6,738 nucleotides of DNA from an uncultured Prevotella sp. GTDB taxonomy: Bacteria > Bacteroidota > Bacteroidia > Bacteroidales > Bacteroidaceae. Location: assembly GCA_937892695.1 (NCBI GenBank), contig CALBJK010000173.1, forward strand, positions 1-6,738, read 5' to 3'. The stretch's first letter is position 1, and each line of letters starts with the position of its first letter. A program made the translations under genes and the position numbers. Of the stretch, positions 1 through 6,030 are shown in pieces. The notes below the pieces were generated by a model. It was not told where the DNA came from. It saw only the letters and a list, made by a program, of their open reading frames with translations, and did no database searches.

Positions 1-83
1 TCATAATAAGGACACAAAAATGTACCAAGTTATTTTTTAATCATTACTAAAACACAGAACCACCTAAAAAAAGTGTTACATCC

Positions 84-114
84 TTTGCCGAGACAAATTA
101 AAGTGCTAACTTTG
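84..114 (+). promoter_or_regulatory. Bacteroidetes-type promoter of fba
   Basis: A -33 element TTTG (84-87) is followed after 19 bases by the -7 element TAACTTTG (107-114), which fits the known Bacteroides consensus TTTG-N19-21-TAnnTTTG exactly. Transcription should start near 120, giving a leader of about 45 bases before the aldolase ATG at 166. The promoter lies inside the longer GTG-initiated reading frame that begins at 73, so that longer start cannot be the real one. The 83 bases before the promoter hold no gene that I can see. Confidence 0.85.
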
Positions 115-165
115 CAACGTGTTAACAAACAAACGGAAATTCGTTTTTATAAACATATCATTATT

Positions 166-1176
166 ATGGTAAACTACAAAGACTTAGGCTTGGTGAACAC
201 CCGCGAGATGTTCAAGAGAGCCATCAACGGCGGTTATGCAATCCCCGCTTTCAACTTCAACAACCTCGAACAGCTTCAGGCTATCATCAAGGCTTCTTCT
301 GAACTGAAGTCGCCGGTAATCCTTCAGGTTTCAAAGGGTGCACGCAACTATGCAAACCCAACACTTCTCCGTTACATGGCAGAAGGTGCTGTTGAGTATG
401 CTAAGGAACTCGGTTGCCATCATCCCGAAATCGTTCTGCACCTCGACCACGGAGACAGCTTCGAGCTGTGCAAGAGCTGCGTAGACATGGGCTTCTCTTC
501 AGTTATGATTGACGGTTCTGCTCTGCCTTACGACGAGAACGTTGCTCTGACACACAAGGTCGTTGAATATGCACACCAGTTCGACGTAACAGTCGAGGGT
601 GAGCTGGGCGTTCTGGCCGGCGTTGAAGACGAAGTAGCTTCTGAGGTTTCACACTACACAAAGCCTGAGGAAGTAATCGACTTCACAAGCAAGACCGGCG
701 TTGACTCACTGGCTATCTCTATAGGCACAAGCCATGGTGCTTACAAGTTCACACCGGAGCAGTGCACACGCGACCCGAAGACCGGCCGTCTGGTTCCTCC
801 TCCATTGGCATTCGACGTACTCGACGAAATCATGAAGAAACTCCCCGGATTCCCCATCGTGCTCCACGGTTCTTCTTCTGTTCCTCAGGAATATGTAGAT
901 ATGATCAACCAGTACGGCGGCAAGCTGCCTGATGCTGTCGGCATACCAGAAGAGCAGCTCCGCAAGGCAGCCAAGAGCGCAGTTTGCAAAATCAACATCG
1001 ACTCTGACTCTCGTCTGGCCTTCACAGCAGCAGTTCGTAAAGAACTTTCTGAGCATCCCGAAGTATTCGATCCTCGTAAATACTGCGGCCCAGCTCGCGA
1101 CCTCATGGAAGATATGTACAAGCACAAGATTATCGACGTGCTCGGATCTGACAACAAGCTCGCCAACTGCGACTAA
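166..1176 (+). CDS. fba: class II fructose-bisphosphate aldolase
   Basis: This cytoplasmic zinc enzyme cleaves fructose 1,6-bisphosphate to dihydroxyacetone phosphate and glyceraldehyde 3-phosphate in glycolysis and catalyses the reverse in gluconeogenesis. The 336-residue product is near full length for this class II group. Visible motifs are AFNFNN near residue 28, HLDHGD at 92-97 (D94 as catalytic acid/base, H95 as zinc ligand), VEGELG at 143-148, GTSHGAYKF at 187-195 (H190 zinc ligand), LHGSSSVP at 233-240 (H234 zinc ligand) and NIDSDSR at 277-283, the phosphate-binding segment. Roles are assigned from family knowledge. The ATG at 166 was chosen because the promoter overlaps the only longer start (GTG at 73) and because homologues begin close to MVNYKDLGLVNTREMF. 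The leader is A/T-rich with no clear Shine-Dalgarno, as is common in Bacteroidetes. It has its own terminator, so it appears monocistronic. A tagatose-bisphosphate aldolase is a less likely alternative. Confidence 0.96.
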   Translation: MVNYKDLGLVNTREMFKRAINGGYAIPAFNFNNLEQLQAIIKASSELKSPVILQVSKGARNYANPTLLRYMAEGAVEYAKELGCHHPEIVLHLDHGDSFELCKSCVDMGFSSVMIDGSALPYDENVALTHKVVEYAHQFDVTVEGELGVLAGVEDEVASEVSHYTKPEEVIDFTSKTGVDSLAISIGTSHGAYKFTPEQCTRDPKTGRLVPPPLAFDVLDEIMKKLPGFPIVLHGSSSVPQEYVDMINQYGGKLPDAVGIPEEQLRKAAKSAVCKINIDSDSRLAFTAAVRKELSEHPEVFDPRKYCGPARDLMEDMYKHKIIDVLGSDNKLANCD

Positions 1177-1245
1177 TAAAAAGATATGCGGAACTTTGCG
1201 GCGCATAGCATAGCCGTATAATAGTCTGCACCAGCTGATAAAGAG

Positions 1246-1281
1246 ACTCCTTGCAGGGACTAATTCCTGCAAGGAGTTTTT
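1246..1281 (+). terminator. Rho-independent terminator of fba
   Basis: A perfect 12-bp stem, ACTCCTTGCAGG (1246-1257) with CCTGCAAGGAGT (1266-1277), encloses an 8-base loop and runs directly into a T tract (1277-1281). It sits 70 bases after the aldolase stop codon and should end that transcript. Confidence 0.9.
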
Positions 1282-1289
1282 GTTTATAG

Positions 1290-1790
1290 AGTAGGATTAT
1301 GTTTCACGGGGTGATTCATCCATTTATGCCTTTTCAACCCCATTTTTACGATTTTCAGCTTTCAATCTGAAACCGGCGAAGACATGACGCACCTGACATT
1401 TGTAATCAACTGATTATCAATAAGATTCAGATTAGCCTCATTTCGCGTTCTGGAACGGTGCATTTCGCGTTATAATATGCCGCATATTAGACGCTGAAAT
1501 GCCGTGTTTCAGAAGCCAATATGCCGCATTTCAGAAAACAGTGACTACAGAAGGCAAAACTGACAATAGTGCTTACGGATTGAAACATGACTCGTGAAAC
1601 AAAGCAATCCCTATATTTTCTCTTTAGTAATGGCAAGAGAAAATTTTCCGAAACAACCATACTGATTAAAGTCAAGAACATGTCCAAAAGAAACAGACGG
1701 TTAACATTTTGATAGACAAAGACACACGCTACAACTTTTTTTAATTTAATTGTTTGATATTCACTTTCTTTCATGCTGAAAATAAAAGAA
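1290..1790. other. long intergenic region without a convincing gene
   Basis: No reading frame here has a credible start, leader and recognisable product. The longest, on the minus strand from 1903 to 1487, starts antisense inside the next gene and reads as low-complexity hydrophobic sequence. The region does contain inverted repeats: GGGGT (1308-1312) with ACCCC (1337-1341); TTTCAG (1353-1358) with CTGAAA (1367-1372); the palindrome TGATTATCA (1411-1419); the repeat cluster listed separately; and a 10-bp hairpin ATTTTCTCTT (1615-1624) with AAGAGAAAAT (1635-1644) around a 10-base loop. The last is followed by only a few T residues, so it is at best a weak terminator. No consensus TAnnTTTG box was found on the plus strand before 1798. 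The region could hold decayed repeats or an unrecognised small RNA; neither can be shown from sequence alone. Confidence 0.6.
1439..1534. repeat. cluster of short direct and inverted extragenic repeats
   Basis: CATTTCGCGTT occurs twice, at 1439-1449 and 1461-1471, offset by 22 bases. AATATGCCGCAT occurs twice, at 1474-1485 and 1518-1529. The first copy belongs to a near-perfect palindrome with 8-bp arms (1473-1489, TAATATGC and GCATATTA around one base). CTGAAATGC (1494-1502) is the reverse complement of GCATTTCAG (1526-1534), and CTGAAA/TTTCAG also forms a tight inverted pair at 1494-1512. The arrangement resembles extragenic palindromic repeats. My impression that similar CATTTCGCGTT/ATGCCGCAT motifs are dispersed in Prevotella intergenic regions is from memory and has not been checked here. 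Confidence 0.6.
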
Positions 1791-1797
1791 TAATATT

Positions 1798-1805
1798 TAT
1801 CTTTG
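1798..1805 (+). promoter_or_regulatory. -7 promoter element of the small Cys/Lys-rich gene
   Basis: TATCTTTG matches the Bacteroidetes -7 consensus TAnnTTTG. No TTTG lies at the usual 19-21 base distance upstream, so the -33 element is weak or absent. Transcription would start near 1811 and give a leader of about 58 bases. Confidence 0.65.
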
Positions 1806-1854
1806 CAGCGTTGTTCATTGAAAATGACAACATAGGTATTAACTTTAAAATTAA

Positions 1855-1859
1855 AGGAG
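1855..1859 (+). promoter_or_regulatory. Shine-Dalgarno sequence
   Basis: AGGAG sits nine bases before the ATG at 1869. It fixes the start of the small gene and stands out because fba and the GH3 gene in this window lack such a site. Confidence 0.75.
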
Positions 1860-1868
1860 AACAAAGAA

Positions 1869-2120
1869 ATGAAGAAATTGGTTATGGCAGCAGCTCTGGC
1901 CATGGTTATGGCCGGCGGCGTTTATGCAAACGTAAATAACAGCGAACCTCAGAAGAAGGCAACAGCCAAGACAGAACAGAAAGCTTGCTGCAAGGCAAAG
2001 AAAGACAGCAAGTGCGCAAAGGCCGCTGCTGCAAAGGCTGGATGCAAGAAAGCAGCAAAGACTAATTGCAAGAAAGGTGGAAAGTGCTGTGCAAGCAAAA
2101 AAGCTGTAGCAAAGAAATAA
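1869..2120 (+). CDS. small secreted Lys/Ala/Cys-rich protein, function unknown
   Basis: I do not recognise a named family. The 83-residue product opens with a typical signal peptide: KK at 2-3, a hydrophobic Ala/Met/Val core, and a likely signal peptidase I cut after VYA (residue 20). The lack of a lipobox argues against a lipoprotein. The mature part, about 63 residues, contains 20 Lys, 15 Ala and 7 Cys (40, 41, 49, 59, 67, 73, 74) with only three acidic residues and almost no large hydrophobics, so it is very basic and probably has no ordinary hydrophobic core. Cysteines occur as two CC pairs flanking three single Cys, often next to Lys. Metal binding, disulfide cross-linking or binding of an anionic polymer are possible but unproven. 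It has its own -7 box, a strong Shine-Dalgarno and a terminator, which supports a real, monocistronic and perhaps well expressed gene. The Lys/Ala-rich tail resembles histone H1-like low-complexity sequence, but the signal peptide argues against a DNA-binding role in the cytoplasm. Confidence 0.82.
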   Translation: MKKLVMAAALAMVMAGGVYANVNNSEPQKKATAKTEQKACCKAKKDSKCAKAAAAKAGCKKAAKTNCKKGGKCCASKKAVAKK

Positions 2121-2124
2121 AAAC

Positions 2125-2172
2125 ATCGTTTGGCAAAAACATAAACATTGCATTGTTTTTGCCACTGACGAT
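2125..2172 (+). other. hairpin in the 3' untranslated region
   Basis: TGGCAAAAACA (2131-2141) pairs perfectly with TGTTTTTGCCA (2154-2164). An outer arm, ATCGT (2125-2129) with ACGAT (2168-2172), extends it across a small internal loop. It begins five bases after the stop codon of the small gene. No T tract follows, so it is not a standard terminator; it may protect the mRNA end. Confidence 0.6.
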
Positions 2173-2190
2173 TCACACTATTATTAATGG

Positions 2191-2235
2191 AGGCTGTATC
2201 CAAGGCGTAAGAAGCTTTTGGATACAGCCTTTTTT
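2191..2235 (+). terminator. Rho-independent terminator of the small gene
   Basis: A perfect 13-bp stem, AGGCTGTATCCAA (2191-2203) with TTGGATACAGCCT (2218-2230), encloses a 14-base loop and is followed by an unbroken T tract (2230-2235). It ends the transcript of the small Cys/Lys-rich gene and insulates the GH3 gene downstream. Confidence 0.9.
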
Positions 2236-2442
2236 ATGTATTCGAATACTGCACTGCAAAGATTTCGACCTTACACGCAAGACAGGACATAATAAGTCTT
2301 TATTATTAATGTCCGCTTCTGGCAATAGAATGACGGTAAACATTAATTCTGTCAGCCCAACACTCCGCCCATTTTGTTTTGACAAGAATGGGAACATCCA
2401 CTTTTTCTTATTCCGGACGGTATATAAATCAAGATTTTTATA
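2236..2442. other. intergenic region upstream of the GH3 gene with palindrome and hairpin
   Basis: No gene is apparent. GTATTCGAATAC (2238-2249) is a perfect 12-bp palindrome just beyond the preceding T tract. GGACATAATAA (2285-2295) pairs with 2303-2314 around a 7-base loop, with a single bulged A at 2308. Both lie well upstream of the -7 box at 2443, so they could be operator-like sites for a regulator, but no regulator is encoded nearby. Confidence 0.45.
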
Positions 2443-2450
2443 TAAATTTG
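2443..2450 (+). promoter_or_regulatory. -7 promoter element of the GH3 gene
   Basis: TAAATTTG matches TAnnTTTG. No TTTG is present 19-21 bases upstream. The expected start near 2456 gives a short A-rich leader of about 25 bases before the ATG at 2481, with no Shine-Dalgarno. The element lies inside the longer TTG-initiated frame from 2379, which argues against that start. Confidence 0.65.
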
Positions 2451-2480
2451 CAATATAAAAAAACAACAAACGTAACGAAT

Positions 2481-4709
2481 ATGAAAAAAATTATCTGTAT
2501 TGCCATCGGACTGTTGGCTGTAGCCGGACTACGCGCACAGCAAACGCCCGTCTATCTTGACGATACAAAACCTGTAGAACAACGTATCGACGATGCTTTG
2601 TCACGCATGACTTTGAAAGAGAAAATCAGAATAATCCATGCACAGAGCAAATTCTCATCAGCCGGAGTGCCGCGTCTGGGATTTCCCGACTTCTGGACAG
2701 ATGACGGTCCTCACGGAGTGCGTCCCGACGTGCTCTGGGACGAATGGGAACAGGCCGGACAGACCAACGACTCGTGTGTGGCCTTTCCTGCACTGACGTG
2801 TCTGGCCGCTTCATGGAATCCGTCAATGGCACGCATCTATGGGGTGAGTCTAGGCGAAGAGGCTCTTTACCGAGGTAAGGACATGATTCTCGGACCCGGT
2901 GTCAACATTTATCGTACTCCGCTCGGCGGACGCAACTTCGAATATATGGGCGAAGACCCTTATCTGACCTCACGCATGGTGGTGCCATACATCCAAGGCC
3001 TGCAGTCTAACGGCGTGTCGGCCTGCGTGAAACACTATGCCATGAACAACGACGAGGAATACCGTCACCAGGTAAACGTCGTGATAGACGACCGCACTCT
3101 ACACGAGATATACCTTCCGGCCTTCAAGGCTGCCGTCACCGAAGGCCACGCTTGGGCGATAATGGGAGCGTACAACCTTTACAAGAACGAACACAACTGC
3201 CACAACCAGTATCTCATCAACGACGTACTAAAGCGCGACTGGGGCTTTGACGGTGTTGTGGTGAGCGACTGGGGCGGTGCTCACGACCTCGACCAGGCCG
3301 TAAAGAACGGACTCGACATGGAGTTTGGCACATGGACCGACGGTCTGACCATGGGGGCAACCAACGCCTACGACAACTACTTTCTGTCTATGCCATACCT
3401 CAAGGCCATACAGAGCGGCAAGTACTCGACAAAAGAACTCGACGACAAGGTACGCCGTGTACTGCGGCTGTTTTACCGCACTACTATGAACAGCCATCGC
3501 GGACACGGATTCCTCTGCTCAGACGCCCACTATGCTGCGGCTAAGAAAATAGCCGAAGAAGGCATCGTGTTGCTGCAAAACAAGGGCGGCGTGCTGCCTA
3601 TCAATACGGCTAAAGCCAAGAGGGTGCTCGTCGTGGGCGAGAATGCGGTTAAGATGATGACTGTCGGCGGCGGTTCGTCGTCGCTGAAAGTGCAGCACGA
3701 AATATCGCCTCTCGACGGCATAAAGGCACGGTTGGGCAAGGATGTAGAAGTGGAATTCGAGCGCGGCTATGTGGGCGATACCACCGGCGAATACAACGGT
3801 GTGACAACCGGACAGGACCTCTCTGAGAAACGTTCGGCCGACAAGCTCATAGCTGACGCAGTGGCGAAAGCCCGCAAGGCCGACTATGTTGTCTTCTTTG
3901 GCGGACTGAACAAGAGCGACTATCAGGACTGTGAAGGTCACGACCGCAAGACCATGGATTTGCCTTACAATCAGAACCGTGTTATAGAAGCTTTGACCAA
4001 AGCCAACAAGAATTTTATATATGTCAACATTTCGGGCAACGCCGTAACTATGCCTTGGAAGAACCGTGTGCCGGCAATAGTGCAGGGATGGTTCTTAGGT
4101 TCGGAGGCCGGTGAGGCTTTAGCCTCGGTACTTGTTGGCGACGCCAATCCTTCCGGGAAACTGCCGTTTACGTGGCCGGCGTCGCTTCAAGACGTTGGAG
4201 TGCACAAGCTTAACGCCTATCCCGGCGTGTGGCGCAAGGACAAGAAGATTATCGACGAAGAATATAAGGAAGGAATCTATGTAGGCTACCGCTGGGTTGA
4301 CAAGGAGAAGACCAATCCTGTGTTCGCTTTCGGCCACGGTCTGAGCTACACCACGTTCAAGATGGGCAATGCCCGTGTAAGCAGCAAAAGTATGACTCGT
4401 GACGGAAAACTGACCTTCACCGTCAATGTCACCAACACCGGAAAGCGTGCCGGGGCGGAAGTAGTGCAGCTCTACATCCACGATGTGAAGTCGTCGCTTC
4501 CTCGTCCGGAAAAAGAATTGAAGGGATTTGCCAAAGTTGAGCTCGCTCCCGGCGAAAGCAAGGATGTCGACATCACCATCGACAACAGCGCACTCAGTTT
4601 CTATGACGACCGTACTGGGAAGTGGACTTCAGAGAATGGCGACTTTGTTGCCTTGCTGGGCAATGCATCTGATAACCTTCCGTTGAAGCTTAAATTCAGC
4701 CTGAAATAA
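2481..4709 (+). CDS. periplasmic glycoside hydrolase family 3 (beta-glucosidase-like)
   Basis: GH3 enzymes release terminal beta-linked sugars, typically glucose or xylose, from oligosaccharides by a retaining mechanism. The 742-residue product starts with a signal peptide (core 4-17, likely cut after LRA at 19), so it probably acts in the periplasm; Cys6 is not in a lipobox. The N-terminal barrel shows DDGPHG (74-79), GRNFEYMGEDP (150-160), the substrate-binding KH pair (184-185) and VVVSDWGG with D263 as the expected nucleophile. In the second domain, EGHDR (485-489) upstream of a conserved LP places E485 as a candidate acid/base. FGHGLSYT (617-624) precedes a C-terminal fibronectin III-like domain (about 650-735). 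All expected parts are present and length is normal. The ATG at 2481 was chosen because it opens the signal peptide and follows the promoter. Substrate cannot be fixed from sequence: glucosidase is most likely, xylosidase possible. No SusC/SusD genes flank it in the window. Confidence 0.93.
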   Translation: MKKIICIAIGLLAVAGLRAQQTPVYLDDTKPVEQRIDDALSRMTLKEKIRIIHAQSKFSSAGVPRLGFPDFWTDDGPHGVRPDVLWDEWEQAGQTNDSCVAFPALTCLAASWNPSMARIYGVSLGEEALYRGKDMILGPGVNIYRTPLGGRNFEYMGEDPYLTSRMVVPYIQGLQSNGVSACVKHYAMNNDEEYRHQVNVVIDDRTLHEIYLPAFKAAVTEGHAWAIMGAYNLYKNEHNCHNQYLINDVLKRDWGFDGVVVSDWGGAHDLDQAVKNGLDMEFGTWTDGLTMGATNAYDNYFLSMPYLKAIQSGKYSTKELDDKVRRVLRLFYRTTMNSHRGHGFLCSDAHYAAAKKIAEEGIVLLQNKGGVLPINTAKAKRVLVVGENAVKMMTVGGGSSSLKVQHEISPLDGIKARLGKDVEVEFERGYVGDTTGEYNGVTTGQDLSEKRSADKLIADAVAKARKADYVVFFGGLNKSDYQDCEGHDRKTMDLPYNQNRVIEALTKANKNFIYVNISGNAVTMPWKNRVPAIVQGWFLGSEAGEALASVLVGDANPSGKLPFTWPASLQDVGVHKLNAYPGVWRKDKKIIDEEYKEGIYVGYRWVDKEKTNPVFAFGHGLSYTTFKMGNARVSSKSMTRDGKLTFTVNVTNTGKRAGAEVVQLYIHDVKSSLPRPEKELKGFAKVELAPGESKDVDITIDNSALSFYDDRTGKWTSENGDFVALLGNASDNLPLKLKFSLK

Positions 4710-4718
4710 TATAGCAAA

Positions 4719-4766
4719 TTCTGCAAATTATCATCGCTGGTTCTTTTCTGATGATAATTTGCAGAA
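4719..4766 (+). other. long perfect hairpin after the GH3 gene
   Basis: A 17-bp perfect inverted repeat (4719-4735 with 4750-4766) surrounds a 14-base pyrimidine-rich loop. It starts 10 bases after the GH3 stop codon. Neither side carries an adjacent T tract long enough for intrinsic termination, so it may instead block 3' exonucleases in front of the true terminator. Confidence 0.65.
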
Positions 4767-4784
4767 CATACATTAGATATAAAG

Positions 4785-4850
4785 AAAAAGAGGTAAAGCG
4801 TTTTCGACATTAAGTATTGCTTGTAACGAATAACGCTTTACCTCTTTTTT
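4785..4850. terminator. bidirectional terminator between convergent genes
   Basis: GAGGTAAAGCGTT (4790-4802) pairs with AACGCTTTACCTC (4832-4844). The stem is flanked by an A tract (4785-4789) and a T tract (4845-4850), so a transcript from either strand ends in U residues. TTCG/CGAA (4803-4806 with 4827-4830) can extend the stem into the 29-base loop. It lies between the stops of the GH3 gene (+) and the DUF4831 gene (-) and can serve both. Confidence 0.85.
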
Positions 4851-4873
4851 CTTATTATCCGATTGCATTTGTC

Positions 4874-5914
4874 TTATTCAAGCGGTTCGGTCCGAAGCTT
4901 TAAGACAGTACCTGCGACTGGGTCGACGATGATGTGGGATGTCATCTTCTTGCCGAATAATGAACCGCTAAGCAGTTCGGTACGTCCGAATTGGGCGGCG
5001 TACGTCTCATAGTGAGCCGTCGGTTTCTGTCCGTCGCTGACAGTAAGGCGAATTTTTCCTGGCAGGCACACTCCGATTACCATGTCGTCCTTCTTCTTTG
5101 CTTCTTCTGGCAAGGTGGGAAGTTCGGGCATAACGTTCAAATCTTCAGTCAATAAATAGTAAGGGTCACCCGATAGGTCATCGCTGCCGACAAGACCGAA
5201 ATGACGAGAGAAGCGGAACAGAACCTGCTTGCTTATACCCTTTTCAGGAACAAAAGTAAGCACTGTCTCTGTAGTATCTGTAACTGTCGAGCCTTCGAAC
5301 ATCTTCAACAAAGCCGACTCTTGGGTATTGAGGTTATCAAGCATGATTTTCAGCTGTTCTCCATCCTTTGGCATAAAGTCGGCCTCGCCACGTGACAACT
5401 GGTTACGGCTGTCGCGTATGTCGTATATTTCCTGAGCCACCATACGCGCCATCTTGGGTAGATTGCCTGACGACAGAATGTCTTGACTCATGTAGTCGTG
5501 AGGATCCGGCTGTGCCACTTTAGGCGAAGGTTTGAACGGTGTGGGCACAGGTGAGTCGGCAGCCTTATCGTTGATGGCTTTGAGAACGCCGTTACGGTCG
5601 CACTCGACACTTACCATGCTATGTTTCTTGTCGATGAACAGTTCATACTTCTTCTTGTCGTCAGGCAGTCCCACAGACGAGAACGATGTGCCGACGATAC
5701 GATATGTTACAGAAGGCTCGGTCGGAGCTGAGGTTTTGAAGTACATGTCTGAATAACCGGCAAGTTGCCCTGGCGTGAACGTCTTCTTTTCTATGAGCAA
5801 TGACATCCTCACCGCAGTCTTGGGGAGGAAGTAGCTGAAGTTGCCTTGTTTCTGCGCATTGACCGACAACACGACAGTCGATGCAACCAATAAGGCTGAA
5901 AGAATTTTTCTCAT
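4874..5914 (-). CDS. exported DUF4831 family protein
   Basis: I assign this to DUF4831, a Bacteroidetes family of unknown function, from recalled sequence pattern. The 346-residue protein begins with a clear signal peptide (RK at 2-3, hydrophobic core to about 17, likely cut after VNA at 20), which places it in the periplasm or at the outer membrane. A Pro-rich linker (about 121-138) separates an N-terminal beta-rich part from a central helical segment. There, AQEIYDIRDSRNQL (160-173) and the acidic stretch to MFEGST (205-210) are the most family-like parts. The C-terminal half is beta-rich and ends near a strand-like SHIIVDPVAG. No catalytic motif is visible. The ATG is preceded by AAAGGA at rather short spacing. 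It follows the nnr gene by 116 bases on the same strand with no consensus promoter seen in the gap, so co-transcription is plausible. The bidirectional terminator closes the unit. Confidence 0.85.
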   Translation of the reverse strand: MRKILSALLVASTVVLSVNAQKQGNFSYFLPKTAVRMSLLIEKKTFTPGQLAGYSDMYFKTSAPTEPSVTYRIVGTSFSSVGLPDDKKKYELFIDKKHSMVSVECDRNGVLKAINDKAADSPVPTPFKPSPKVAQPDPHDYMSQDILSSGNLPKMARMVAQEIYDIRDSRNQLSRGEADFMPKDGEQLKIMLDNLNTQESALLKMFEGSTVTDTTETVLTFVPEKGISKQVLFRFSRHFGLVGSDDLSGDPYYLLTEDLNVMPELPTLPEEAKKKDDMVIGVCLPGKIRLTVSDGQKPTAHYETYAAQFGRTELLSGSLFGKKMTSHIIVDPVAGTVLKLRTEPLE

Positions 5915-6030
5915 ATTCCTTTATTATCTTTATCCCGACAAGCATGAAAGCCAAATCGGGGAATTATGTAAAACCAATTCAAGACTGATAGTAGTACACC
6001 CAGCCAAATATTCCTGCAGAGTTATAACAA

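Noticed and set aside
706..1272. 188-codon open frame on the minus strand inside and past fba
   Set aside because: It is antisense to a conserved aldolase, overlaps its terminator, and its translation shows no recognisable domain; it is a codon-usage shadow.
1439..1534. Possible CRISPR-like array
   Set aside because: The repeats are 11-12 bases long with two copies each and no regular repeat-spacer pattern; no cas genes are present.
1487..1903. 138-codon open frame on the minus strand in the long gap
   Set aside because: It starts antisense within the signal peptide region of the small gene, crosses that gene's promoter, and reads as AT-rich hydrophobic filler with no leader or motif.
2257..2264. 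Minus-strand AATCTTTG resembling a -7 box
   Set aside because: It lacks the TA of TAnnTTTG, and a transcript from it would run antisense into the small gene with no gene to serve.
2173..2469. 98-codon minus-strand frame upstream of the GH3 gene
   Set aside because: It covers the terminator and the GH3 promoter, and its translation has no recognisable pattern.
2379..2480. TTG-initiated 34-residue extension of the GH3 protein
   Set aside because: It would bury the signal peptide and it includes the -7 box; ATG at 2481 gives a standard exported protein.
5934..5960. CCCGA/TCGGG inverted repeat between nnrD and the DUF4831 gene
   Set aside because: The stem is only 5 bp with a 17-base loop and no U tract; it is too weak to call a terminator or regulatory element.
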